Shown one piece after another: positions 33,801 to 43,903 of a DNA stretch of 64,000 bases (positions are counted from its first letter, which is position 1; the number at the start of each line of letters is the position of its first letter). A program made the position numbers and the translations under genes. Below the pieces are notes generated by a model, which was not told the origin of the DNA, did no database searches, and was given only the letters and a program-made list of their open reading frames with translations. The stretch is from positions 1-64,000 of the forward strand of contig NZ_JACSNZ010000003.1 of NCBI RefSeq assembly GCF_016902575.1, in the 5' to 3' direction. The stretch is from Pseudoflavonifractor capillosus. GTDB lineage: Bacteria; Bacillota; Clostridia; Oscillospirales; Oscillospiraceae.

Positions 33801-34448
33801 GAGAAGCAGCTTGCCCCAGGGGGTGTCCTCCGGGGCGGTCTCTCCCTCCAGGTCAAAGTCCTGTTTCCGCTCCATGAGCCAGTCCAGGGGGCTGGCCTGA
33901 CTTTGCACCTTGGCATGGATGGCCAGGATCACCGACTCCAGAGTCTGGTCGTCCCGGTCTCCCGCCATGCTGCCGGCCAGGGCTTGAAAACCGGGGTCAT
34001 GTTCGATGTTGGCATATCGCCCCTCCAGCACCGTCTCCAGAGCCTGGCGGCGCAGCTCCTCCCCGGTGCCCGCATCACACAGGCGGAAGTCCGGGTCCAG
34101 CCCCGCCAAGTAGCCCCACTGCCGCAAGAAGTCCAGGCAGAAGGCATCAATGGTACAAATTTGTGCCTGGTAAACCAGGGTGGCATTGCGCCGCAGGTGT
34201 CGGTTGTTGGGCTGCTGGGCCAGACGCTGGTGAATGGCGGCGGCGATGCGGTCCCGCAGTTCGGCAGCGGCGGCGTTGGTGAAGGTGATGACCAGAAATC
34301 GGTCCACATCCTCCCCCTGCTCCATGCGCTGCATCAGCCGCTCCACCAGCACCCTGGTCTTGCCGGAGCCGGCGGCGGCGGACACCAGCAGGTCACCCCC
34401 CCGGTTGTCCACCACAGCCTGCTGCTGGCGGGTGAGTTCAATCCCCAT
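30891..34448 (-). CDS. addA: ATP-dependent helicase/nuclease subunit A
   Basis: The 1185-residue UvrD-like helicase and nuclease subunit of AddAB, which processes double-strand breaks for recombination and recognises Chi. It begins with LTRQQQAVV (Q motif) and the Walker A AAGSGKT at residues 25-31. It contains VDEYQDTN (Walker B) and SIHSSKGLEFPVVYL, and ends with a RecB-type nuclease domain bearing VTVLDFKTDRV. The ATG at 34448 follows GGGAGGTGG; the longer frame overlaps addB too far. It overlaps the addB end by 11 bases, indicating coupled translation. Confidence 0.96.
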   Translation of the reverse strand: MGIELTRQQQAVVDNRGGDLLVSAAAGSGKTRVLVERLMQRMEQGEDVDRFLVITFTNAAAAELRDRIAAAIHQRLAQQPNNRHLRRNATLVYQAQICTIDAFCLDFLRQWGYLAGLDPDFRLCDAGTGEELRRQALETVLEGRYANIEHDPGFQALAGSMAGDRDDQTLESVILAIHAKVQSQASPLDWLMERKQDFDLEGETAPEDTPWGKLLLSDARELARYWADVLQGVLKELEDDPVLWNNYGGTLGTTIGGLERVASAQGWDEMAQAVNTVAFERPKAKRGECDQALKERAKGLRETCKKQVGKLGSRFSITGAEAMEDLRAIAPAMTALLDVVAEFDRAFLELKGRHRLIDFADGEHLTAALLTDGEGNPSQLAKEWRKRYVEIMVDEYQDTNGVQNAIFDALSQGDNLFLVGDVKQSIYRFRLADPTIFLDKYRRFASWEEAEPGQGRTIPLSHNFRSRPEVLDATNFVFRNVMTQSVGELDYDEDQALRHGRQDLQPDPRYATQLCCVDVSELPEDEDAGKDMVQARLVARHMQELLAQRLPIGDRTLRPDDMVILLRSPGSTLRYYAAALDEAGIPWSADGGREFFGTTEIAVAISLLQVVDNPRQDVPLLSVLRSPVLGFTPDRLAQLRAGCSGSVYEAVEAGAQRGEQDCMDVLSLLGELRALAAEESSHKLLWYIYQRTDLPAIFAAMPQGTARRANLMGLYEEARRFESGGHKGLMAFLIHLTRMAENGLTVPVEGESAGGVRIMSIHSSKGLEFPVVYLCGLEHQFNTEDTRSTILFHPELGLGPKRVDRQRMLRYPTIARDGVALRLSQQLIAEEMRLLYVAMTRAEHKLVMFMGVNGRNLGLERLAAQAQCPPPPRQMAGATCMGEWILTPALCREDSQPLWDELGLQRPCSAPQQGYRWDIRLLKPLPARDSHTQEPQGQGQVPTGVELPQGWQEALAWRYPHGVSAQMPSKLTATQLKGRDKDSEAAQDGVEYVPAKPTVTLRRPVFHGAKPLTPAQKGTALHMVMQYLDFSRTGSLEEIQEEIARLVAKQFITPQQGEAVEPERVLSFFQSPLGRRLVESTQMEREFKFSMLVPAVDYYPQAEEGEEVLLQGVVDCWFVEEDGTVTVLDFKTDRVTAQSVTGRAREYRPQLEAYSRALSQALGLPVGRCVLWFFALGEEISWEIK

Positions 34449-37400
34449 GGTTTCCACCTCCCATACGATCTTCCATCCACTTCCAAAACTCCAAGGCACG
34501 CTTGGCACGTCTCCGACGCAGTACGTCCCCCATACACTCCTCAAAATGGCAGGCTGAGCGGAACTCGCACCACTGACAGGCATTGTGGGTGGCATCCCGC
34601 CAATAGGGGTCGGCATCAATGTTGCCCCCCGCCACCTGGCTGGCAGCCTCTCTCAGTACCTGGGTGACATACTCGTCCAGCTCCGCCATCTGTGCCTCAT
34701 TCACCAGGCAGTCCCGACTGCGGGAGGACAGGGGCAGATAGCGATACTTGCCGTCTTCAGGCTCCTCCATGGCGTCGATGACCGCCGGGTCATCCAGCAC
34801 CAGGCCCTGGCGGCGCAGCTGCTTTTCCTGCTGCTTGGCCACCTCAGCGGGGTCTGTACTCCGGCTGCCGTCCACCAGGGCGGTGCGGGCAGGCACATAC
34901 AGCACCCCGGCGGGCACCAGCTCCTGATCTCCAAAGAGGGTTTCCCCGTTTCGGCTGAGAGCGAAGAGGTAGAGCAGCATCTGCAAACCCCGTCCGTCCT
35001 CCACATCCGCAAAATCAAAGGCCTTTTTGCCGGTTTTATAGTCCACCACCCGCAGGTAGCGTTTCCCCTCATGCTCCCAGCTGTCCACCCGGTCTACAAA
35101 GCCGGACAGGCGCAGGGTCATGCCGTCCTGCTCCACCTCCACCGGAGGCAGCTGCTCCCCCCGGCCAAAGCCCAGCTCCAGCCACACGGGGACAAATTGG
35201 GAGGCGGACAGCTCCCCCGCCACACTGTCCACCACGGTGAGCACCGACTGCTTCATGCGCTGGAACAGCCAGCGGAACCGGGCGGTCTCGTCCTCCAGCC
35301 CCTGGAGCACCTCCTGCTCATACCGATCAGCCGCCTCCTTCGCCAAGGCCCGGCACTGCTCTGGGGCGGGGTGCTGGCCCAGCACCTGCTCCAGCACTGC
35401 ATGGACAAAGGTGCCGTAGTCGGAGGGTGCGAACTTGGCCCGCTTCCGGGGCTGGGCCTTGAGTCCGAACCGGAGGAAGTGGCAGAAGTGACAGGACTGG
35501 TACAGATCCAGCCGGGTGGCGGACATGGGCACCGCTTTCCCGTACAGGGTGCGTACCCCCTGGGGGGAGAGACGGCCCCGCCGCCACTGTCCCGCCTGTT
35601 CCAGCCGCTCCACCCGCCCTGCCATGTCCGGCAGCTGGGCAAGGGCCTGGCGCACCTGGGGTACTCCCCCGGATGCCTCCAGGGCGGGGCCCGGGGCAGC
35701 CAGACGGCAGGCCACATCGGCCGGGTCGCCCTGTGGGGCAGTGGGAAACAGCTGGGTCAGCCGCTCATACAGGAAGCTGGGGCCCCGCTCCTCCCCCGCT
35801 CCGTCCTGCTGGGCGTAGCTGACGTACAGCCCCCCCGTGGGTCGGGCGCAGGTCTCATAGACAATGGTCAGTTCTCGTCTCAGCTGCTCCTCCTGTCGGG
35901 CAGCCAGCTCCACCTCCATGGCAGCCAAGGCATCCCGATCCTGGTCGGAGAAGAGCCCGGCAGCGGGGGCACAACTGGGAATAGCATGGGAATCCGCCCC
36001 CAGGAAAAAGAGATATTGACACTCCTTGTGGGCCATACGGGGCGCCTCTCCCAAGGTGACTCGATCCAGGGACACCGGAATGGCTCCCACATCATACTGG
36101 CTGAGCACCAGGGCAAAGAGACGGGAAAACTCCTCCATCTCCAGCTGGGTATCTCCCAGCAGCAGGGCACACTGCTCCAGCCCCCCCACCACAATATCCC
36201 ACAGCTGGCGGTACTGGGCGGCGGTATTCAGGTCGCCCCGGCTCTCCAGACTGGCCGCCCGCTCTTCCAATCGTTTGGGCAGGTCAATGTCCTCCAGCAG
36301 CTGGTATAGAGCCTGGGCCCGGCCTGCCCCTGTCTGGTCCGGGCACTTGCGCATCCGCTCCAGGGGTGCGATGACCTGGCATCGCAGATGGTCCAGCTCC
36401 TCCACCAGGGTGGTGTCCTCCTCCGAAAAGGCGAGCCCGTACCCCTGGGGGTGCATGTTCCAGGGCTTTTTTCTCGTCCACATGCTGCCCTTGATGTTCC
36501 AGGTGAGCACATAGTTTTCCAGCTTGTCCCGCTGGGCCTGGGTCAGGGGTGTGAGGTCGGTTTTCAGGTAGCGGAACAGCTCCTCATAGGGGTAGTCCTG
36601 GGCCACAGCGGCCAGGGCGGAGGTGACCAGAGCCAGCACCGGGTGGCGCAGCACGTCCTCCATGGCGCTGACATACACGGGGATGCCGTACTGGGCAAAG
36701 ACGCTCTCCACCAGCTCCCCGTACCCCTCCAGCCGCCGGGGACACACCACGATATCCCGGCAGCGCACGTCTCCTGTGCGCAGCAGAGCCACGATCTCAC
36801 TGGCCGCCCACTCCACCTCCTGGCGGGGGGTGGTGGCCCGGGCCAGGGTCACAGGGCATTCCCCGTCCCAGGGTGCGGGCATCGGCCCGTACAGGTGCCC
36901 CTCCATCCAAGCCAAGGCGGGATGACAGGGGTGAGGCCGTTGAAGGGTCTGCTCCTCCACCCCGCAGCCGCCCTGTCGGGCCAACCGCTTGAGCCGGGAG
37001 GCACAGCGCAGAGCAGGTTCAAAGATGCCCTCCGGGTCGTTGTGAGGATCGCACACCAGGGCCACGGTGACGTGGGCCTGAGCCATCAGCTTTTCCAGCA
37101 CCCGCTCCTCCTGGGGGGTGAAGTCGGTGAAGCCGAACACCGCAATTTCCTTGTCCCTGGTCCACCCAGTCTCCTCCAGCTGCTGGGCCAGCACGTCCAG
37201 GCGGCTGCGAGGGTCGGCGGCTGCCTGGGCAGCCAGAGCCTCATAGGCGGCATACAAAAGGCCGATGTCCCGCCACTTGTCCCCCTGCTGGCCGCCCAGC
37301 TCCTCCCCGGCCTCCAGAAGCTGCTGGGGCTGCACACAGCAGCTCTTGCACTCGTCAATGGTGGCCAGCACATGGGTGAGGAAGGCGGGCTTGCGGGAGG

Positions 37401-37719
37401 GGGCACGGTACATGCGCAGCTGAGGGGCACACTGGCGCAGGGCGGCGTACATCAGCAGCATCCGTCCGCCCCCGTCCAGCACCGGGGCGGCGCCGCCCCC
37501 TGCCACCTCCCGCAGCCGTCCGGCCAGCCGGGTGAAGGAGAGCACCTCGCAGGTGCGGGACGCCCCGTTGCCCAGCACCCGGCACATGTCCCGCTCGCTC
37601 TCGTGGGAGTACTGCTCGGGCACCAGCAGCAGGCGGCGGGGTGCCGGGGACTGTCCCAGCCGCTCCAACAATTCTCTTCGTATTTCCTGCCCGGCCCGGG
37701 CATACAATAGGGTGAGCAA
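34438..37719 (-). CDS. addB: ATP-dependent helicase/nuclease subunit B
   Basis: A partner of AddA, about 1093 residues. AddB carries a second nuclease domain stabilised by a [4Fe-4S] cluster: cysteines in SCHFCHFLRFG and in CQWCEFRSAC near the C-terminus fit the cluster, and RVVDYKTGKKAF is the nuclease motif. The N-terminus (LLTLLYARAGQEIRRELLERL) replaces the Walker motif poorly, so helicase activity resides in AddA. A GTG at 37728 abuts the AAGGAG Shine-Dalgarno; the TTG at 37719 is spaced 8 bases from it and is my preferred start. Confidence 0.93.
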   Translation of the reverse strand: MLTLLYARAGQEIRRELLERLGQSPAPRRLLLVPEQYSHESERDMCRVLGNGASRTCEVLSFTRLAGRLREVAGGGAAPVLDGGGRMLLMYAALRQCAPQLRMYRAPSRKPAFLTHVLATIDECKSCCVQPQQLLEAGEELGGQQGDKWRDIGLLYAAYEALAAQAAADPRSRLDVLAQQLEETGWTRDKEIAVFGFTDFTPQEERVLEKLMAQAHVTVALVCDPHNDPEGIFEPALRCASRLKRLARQGGCGVEEQTLQRPHPCHPALAWMEGHLYGPMPAPWDGECPVTLARATTPRQEVEWAASEIVALLRTGDVRCRDIVVCPRRLEGYGELVESVFAQYGIPVYVSAMEDVLRHPVLALVTSALAAVAQDYPYEELFRYLKTDLTPLTQAQRDKLENYVLTWNIKGSMWTRKKPWNMHPQGYGLAFSEEDTTLVEELDHLRCQVIAPLERMRKCPDQTGAGRAQALYQLLEDIDLPKRLEERAASLESRGDLNTAAQYRQLWDIVVGGLEQCALLLGDTQLEMEEFSRLFALVLSQYDVGAIPVSLDRVTLGEAPRMAHKECQYLFFLGADSHAIPSCAPAAGLFSDQDRDALAAMEVELAARQEEQLRRELTIVYETCARPTGGLYVSYAQQDGAGEERGPSFLYERLTQLFPTAPQGDPADVACRLAAPGPALEASGGVPQVRQALAQLPDMAGRVERLEQAGQWRRGRLSPQGVRTLYGKAVPMSATRLDLYQSCHFCHFLRFGLKAQPRKRAKFAPSDYGTFVHAVLEQVLGQHPAPEQCRALAKEAADRYEQEVLQGLEDETARFRWLFQRMKQSVLTVVDSVAGELSASQFVPVWLELGFGRGEQLPPVEVEQDGMTLRLSGFVDRVDSWEHEGKRYLRVVDYKTGKKAFDFADVEDGRGLQMLLYLFALSRNGETLFGDQELVPAGVLYVPARTALVDGSRSTDPAEVAKQQEKQLRRQGLVLDDPAVIDAMEEPEDGKYRYLPLSSRSRDCLVNEAQMAELDEYVTQVLREAASQVAGGNIDADPYWRDATHNACQWCEFRSACHFEECMGDVLRRRRAKRALEFWKWMEDRMGGGNHGD

Positions 37720-37776
37720 TCCTCTCACTCCTTCCTGGATTTTCTCCTATTTTATCACAGCCCGCCAGGCTGTGCC

Positions 37777-37825
37777 ACAAAAAACCACCCACCAGACAGG
37801 CACATTCCTACTCCGGTGGGTGGTT
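37777..37825 (-). terminator. Terminator of the GH25 gene
   Basis: The stem AACCACCCACC paired with GGTGGGTGGTT is followed on the minus strand by a T-run (TTTTTTG). It lies 19 bases after the GH25 stop codon and separates that gene from addB. Confidence 0.8.
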
Positions 37826-37843
37826 GCATCTCAGCTTATCGGG

Positions 37844-38905
37844 TTACTCAAAGGGGGTGAGCAGCAAATTCATGTCCACGCTGCCCTTAATGCCCGCCAC
37901 CGTCCCCTGGTGGCTGTACTGCCACATATGGAACTGGTAGGGGAAGGTGGGCGTTTGCTGATACTGTGCCAGCCACAGCTGGTACTCTGTGAGCTGGGTC
38001 AGGTCAATGCGATCCATCAGCCATGGGGTATTTCCGTAGATCATGGGGTGATAGCCCGCCTGAGCCACCCGCTCACAGAATGTCTGGGTGATCTGGGTGG
38101 CCATTTCCACACTCAAATCGTCGGTACGGGCGGTGTCATAGCCGATCTTCTCCAGGTCAAAGACCACAGGATAGGTGATGGAGTGGCCCTTCAAGGCGTT
38201 GAGCACATACTCTGCCTCCTCCTCTGCCTCCTCCACGGTGATGGCTTGGGAGAAGAAGTACACCCCCACATCCAGTCCCGCCTCTGCGGCGCCCTGGACG
38301 TTGGCTAAAAACTGCTCATCCATCATCAACTTGCCCTCGTCCCCGTAGCCCCGAAAGCCCAGGCGAATCATAGCAAAGTGGATGCCATCAGCCTTCACCG
38401 CCTCCCAGTCGATCTCACCGGAGAAGGTAGACACGTCCACGCCCAAAAGAGCCTGGGTGCCGTCGGGAGCGGTGTAGCCGTAGCGCCCATCCGCCTCACT
38501 CAGCCCGCTCCAGTCATAGCTGTGCCGGGTGAGGGCCTCGTTGAAGGGGACAATGGTGACACCGTTTTCCCCCATATATACATACTCCTGGGGAAACATC
38601 TGCTGGATGAAGGCGGTGGTCAGGCCGTACTGGCTCACCAGAGCCTGGATGGTGGTTTTGGCCACAGCGGAGTATTTCAGCTGCTCCACCTGGCTCCGCA
38701 GTCCGTGGAGCCGGAACCCCAGATATCCCACAGCAGCCAAAGACACACACAGCGCCAAACTCAGCGACACCACCAGCTTGTTGGGTCGGTGCTTTTCCCT
38801 GCGCTGCACCGGCTGTGGCTCTATGTCCGGCTCACACTCCGTCTCCGGTACTTGGGAAACCTCCTCCGCCTCTTCTCTCTCCTGTTCCAGCATCTGATCC
38901 TGCAA
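37844..38905 (-). CDS. Membrane-anchored GH25 muramidase (lysozyme)
   Basis: A glycoside hydrolase family 25 protein that cleaves peptidoglycan between MurNAc and GlcNAc outside the membrane. The 353-residue product has an acidic cytoplasmic N-terminus (about 1-40), one helix (about 44-66), a linker, and a GH25 barrel from about 155. Catalytic-site segments are LLGVDVSTFSGEIDWEAVK, GVYFFSQA, PVVFDLEK with the acid/base pair, and HMWQYSHQGTVAGIKGSVDMN. GGGGGG lies 6 bases before the TTG at 38905; the ATG at 38893 is the alternative start. Confidence 0.9.
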   Translation of the reverse strand: MQDQMLEQEREEAEEVSQVPETECEPDIEPQPVQRREKHRPNKLVVSLSLALCVSLAAVGYLGFRLHGLRSQVEQLKYSAVAKTTIQALVSQYGLTTAFIQQMFPQEYVYMGENGVTIVPFNEALTRHSYDWSGLSEADGRYGYTAPDGTQALLGVDVSTFSGEIDWEAVKADGIHFAMIRLGFRGYGDEGKLMMDEQFLANVQGAAEAGLDVGVYFFSQAITVEEAEEEAEYVLNALKGHSITYPVVFDLEKIGYDTARTDDLSVEMATQITQTFCERVAQAGYHPMIYGNTPWLMDRIDLTQLTEYQLWLAQYQQTPTFPYQFHMWQYSHQGTVAGIKGSVDMNLLLTPFE

Positions 38906-38926
38906 GGTTATCCCCCCTTTCTCCCC

Positions 38927-38955
38927 ATTATATTGGCTTTCTCTCCCCGTTGCAA
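38927..38955 (-). promoter_or_regulatory. Promoter of the GH25 gene
   Basis: TTGCAA and TATAAT are separated by 17 bases on the minus strand, directly after the guaB terminator T-run. Confidence 0.65.
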
Positions 38956-38956
38956 C

Positions 38957-38994
38957 AAAAAAAATCTACCACAGAGGTATTCCTCTGTGGCAGA
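38957..38994 (-). terminator. Terminator downstream of guaB and the intergenic element
   Basis: CTGCCACAGAGG pairs with CCTCTGTGGTAG around a four-base loop and is followed by eight T residues on the minus strand. It lies beyond the element copy, so guaB transcripts should include the whole element in their 3' untranslated region. Confidence 0.9.
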
Positions 38995-38998
38995 TGCA

Positions 38999-39220
38999 GA
39001 CTGTCAAAAACCAACGCCCATGACTTGCACAGGCAAAAGCCTTCGGCAGAGTTTTCCCGCCTGCGGGCGGGAAAATAAATTGGAAGCCGTTTTTCCCGAG
39101 GACATGTGCATCGGGAAAAACACTTCTCAGCCCGCCAGTGTGGAATCGGGTCGTCCTTTGACCCGATTATGCATGCAGCGGGCTGCATTTCCTCGAGAAA
39201 ATGCTTGCATTTTCGAGAAG
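38999..39220 (-). repeat. Structured intergenic element, copy 3 (in guaB 3' UTR)
   Basis: Best-defined copy. Minus-strand order: hairpin TCGAGAAAATGC/GCATTTTCGAGA; CAGCCCGC arm; inner hairpin ATCGGGTC-AAAGGAC-GACCCGAT; GCGGGCTGAGAAGTG arm; stem TTTTTCCCGA/TCGGGAAAAA with loop TGCACATGTCC; hairpin TTTTCCCGCC-CGCA-GGCGGGAAAA; CTCTGCCGAAGGC; tail ending TTTTTGACAGTC. It starts 3 bases after the guaB stop codon and precedes a strong terminator, so it is transcribed. No reading frame is conserved among copies. Confidence 0.9.
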
Positions 39221-39223
39221 TAA

Positions 39224-40717
<1,494 letters not shown>

Positions 40718-40732
40718 TTATATTTATGTCCC

Positions 40733-40761
40733 ATTTTACGCTCTGGGAAAAAGAGTGTCAA
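40733..40761 (-). promoter_or_regulatory. Promoter of guaB
   Basis: TTGACA and TAAAAT are separated by 17 bases on the minus strand. The -35 overlaps the last codons of gluQ. The leader is only about 30 nucleotides, too short for a purine riboswitch. Confidence 0.75.
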
Positions 40762-41684
40762 GTTGAACCTACAGCGACCGCCTTTTTCGGCACTTTTGAC
40801 CACTGGAAGCTGGAAATCAACTCCCTGGGTGTGGCACTTTTCGGCATGCTCTGCAAGCCCGCCAGCCACCCAAGCCAGCCCACCAGCTCCTGGGGGGTGT
40901 ACTTGGCCCGCAAAACCCCCATATCCAAGTCCCGATCCCGCTTGGACAGCCGCCGGCCCTGGGCATCCACCAGCAAGGGCAGATGGTAAAACCGGGGCGG
41001 CTCATACCCCAGCGTACGGTGCAGCCATGCCTGGGCGGGAGACGAGGAGAGCAGATCGCTGCCTCGTACCACGTGATTGACCCCCATCAGGGCATCGTCC
41101 ACCACCACCGCCAGCTGGTAAGCCCACACGCCGTCGGAGCGGCGGACGATAAAGTCCCCGCACTGGGTGTCCAGCTGCTGGGTGTACGGCCCCATGTGGC
41201 CGTCGGTCACTGTCACTTTCTCCCGGGGCACCCGCACCCGAAAGGCTGGACGGCGGCCCTGCGCCTCCAGCTGCTGCCGCTGCTCCTGGGTGAGGTGGGC
41301 GCAACGCCCGGTGTATACCACCGCCCCGTCGGAAGCGTGGGGAGCAGAGGCAGCCAAACGCTCTGCCCGGGTACAGTAGCAGGGATAGACCAGGCCCAAA
41401 GCCTCCAGGCGTTCAAATGCCTGCTGGTAGTAGCGGGAGCGGTTTGACTGGCAGTACTCCGGCTCCAGCCCGCCCTCGTCCCAGTCCAGGCCCAGCCACT
41501 GGAGATCCTCCACCAGCTGTCTGGCCTTGTCCAGGGAGCAGCGCTGAGGATCCAAATCCTCAATGCGCAGTACCATGGTGCCACCCTGGCTGCGCACATC
41601 CAACCAAGCCAGCAGGGCCGCCAGCAAATTGCCCAGGTGCATTCGTCCACTGGGGCTGGGGGCAAACCGTCCTCGCACCTCCAT
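40758..41684 (-). CDS. gluQ: Glutamyl-Q tRNA(Asp) synthetase
   Basis: A truncated glutamyl-tRNA synthetase paralogue of 308 residues lacking the anticodon-binding domain; the family glutamylates queuosine in tRNA(Asp). It has the HIGH-type motif PSPSGRMHLGN, the KMSKS-type motif GRRLSKRDRD and a zinc site formed by CYCTRAE and YTGRC. The ATG at 41684 follows GGAAGGGTGGA. It is flanked by a terminator after ftsZ and the guaB promoter. Length and zinc site favour GluQ over GltX. Confidence 0.9.
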   Translation of the reverse strand: MEVRGRFAPSPSGRMHLGNLLAALLAWLDVRSQGGTMVLRIEDLDPQRCSLDKARQLVEDLQWLGLDWDEGGLEPEYCQSNRSRYYQQAFERLEALGLVYPCYCTRAERLAASAPHASDGAVVYTGRCAHLTQEQRQQLEAQGRRPAFRVRVPREKVTVTDGHMGPYTQQLDTQCGDFIVRRSDGVWAYQLAVVVDDALMGVNHVVRGSDLLSSSPAQAWLHRTLGYEPPRFYHLPLLVDAQGRRLSKRDRDLDMGVLRAKYTPQELVGWLGWLAGLQSMPKSATPRELISSFQWSKVPKKAVAVGST

Positions 41685-41700
41685 GTCATCCACCCTTCCG

Positions 41701-41736
41701 AAAACAGGCAATGCCGCTGCTGGGCAGCGGCATTGC
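41701..41736 (-). terminator. Terminator of ftsZ
   Basis: A perfect 13-bp stem, GCAATGCCGCTGC with its complement around three bases, is followed on the minus strand by CTGTTTT. It lies between the ftsZ stop and the gluQ ribosome site. Confidence 0.8.
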
Positions 41737-41742
41737 ACCTAA

Positions 41743-42813
<1,071 letters not shown>

Positions 42814-42884
42814 AAATATGACCCTCCTATATCGAAACAGTTTATGTACATGCCTGCAATGATCCAGACTACAAATCACATTAT

Positions 42885-42913
42885 ATTTTAGCTTCTTTTC
42901 CCCACGGGGTCAA
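42885..42913 (-). promoter_or_regulatory. Promoter of ftsZ
   Basis: TTGACC and TAAAAT are separated by 17 bases on the minus strand. A second TATAAT-like hexamer lies a few bases downstream. The leader is about 70 nucleotides. Confidence 0.65.
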
Positions 42914-42982
42914 TAGTGAATTGCAAGTTATTTTGCAAAAATTTGTCCCACCCTTTTGGAACTTCCAGCAAACGGATGATGC

Positions 42983-43023
42983 AAAAAACCTCTGCGCCGC
43001 AAACCTGCCGGCGCAGAGGTTTT
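42983..43023 (-). terminator. Terminator of ftsQ
   Basis: The stem AAAACCTCTGCGCCG paired with CGGCGCAGAGGTTTT is followed by a run of six T residues on the minus strand, directly after the ftsQ stop codon. It separates ftsZ transcription from the rest of the dcw operon. Confidence 0.9.
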
Positions 43024-43026
43024 GAT

Positions 43027-43881
43027 TCAGGGTTCCGGAGTGGCGCTGGCCTGGGGCTCAGCACTGGTTTGGGGCTCGGCACTGGCCTGAGGCTCGGCAC
43101 TTGGCTGAGCGGATGGCTCCGGCTTGGGATTTTGGACATACACCTCGTCGTCCACCACGGTGAAATCAAAGATCTTGGGCTCCCCTTCCGGGATCTTACC
43201 ACTGTCCAGAGCCGCCTGGAACAGGTTGAGTATCCGCTGGTAGTCCCCATGGAGGGGGAATTTCAGCAGGTGCATGCCGTAGCTGACTTTCAGTGAGGCC
43301 GCAGCAGAGCAGTCGATCTTTGTACACTGGGAGAGTTTATCCGCCTCTTCCAAGGCAGACATGAGCAGAGGAATGGCCTTGGCTTTGGACTGGCTGTCCT
43401 CAGCCACCTCCATGGGCGCTCCCGGCTGAGGATCCACTGCCTCAATGCCGGTGATCTCGATGCCTTGGGTCTGCTGAGTGGGCTCCAGAAGATAGCCATC
43501 GGCAGACAGAAGCCACTGGCTGCCGCCGCCGGACACCGTGCCCGCCACGGTGCGCTCCACCACCATCAGTGTCGCCTTGTCCGGAAGGGTACGTTGGAGC
43601 ACCACACGCTGCACATAAGGCAGCTGCTGGCAGATCTGCTGGTTGATGTCCGGCTCCCACATGGTCACCAGATTATCCCCCATTTCAATGCCGGAGGCGG
43701 CAATGATGGTCTGGGCATCATAGTGGGCGTTGCCCTGCACTTCTACCTTGTTGACCCGAAAAAAAACCACACAGGCTGTGACCATGGCCGCCGCCACCGC
43801 CACCAGAGAGAGCAGTTGATAGAACAATCGAAACCTGCCCCGCCGCTTTTTTTTCGGCGGATGCTTGCGCTCACGTGCCAT
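43027..43881 (-). CDS. ftsQ: Cell division protein FtsQ/DivIB
   Basis: Bitopic divisome protein of 284 residues. A basic cytoplasmic N-terminus (KHPPKKKRRGRFR) is followed by a helix at about 22-43 and a POTRA domain starting VNKVEVQGNAHYDAQTIIAASGI. The beta domain then extends to about 245, ending in VDDEVYVQ. The last 35 residues are a proline/serine/alanine/glutamate repeat (units such as SAEPQA), likely a disordered extracellular tail. The ATG at 43881 follows GAGGTGA. Its partners FtsL and FtsB-like proteins should act with it outside the membrane. Confidence 0.9.
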   Translation of the reverse strand: MARERKHPPKKKRRGRFRLFYQLLSLVAVAAAMVTACVVFFRVNKVEVQGNAHYDAQTIIAASGIEMGDNLVTMWEPDINQQICQQLPYVQRVVLQRTLPDKATLMVVERTVAGTVSGGGSQWLLSADGYLLEPTQQTQGIEITGIEAVDPQPGAPMEVAEDSQSKAKAIPLLMSALEEADKLSQCTKIDCSAAASLKVSYGMHLLKFPLHGDYQRILNLFQAALDSGKIPEGEPKIFDFTVVDDEVYVQNPKPEPSAQPSAEPQASAEPQTSAEPQASATPEP

Positions 43882-43903
43882 GCCAATCACCTCTTTGGTA
43901 AAT

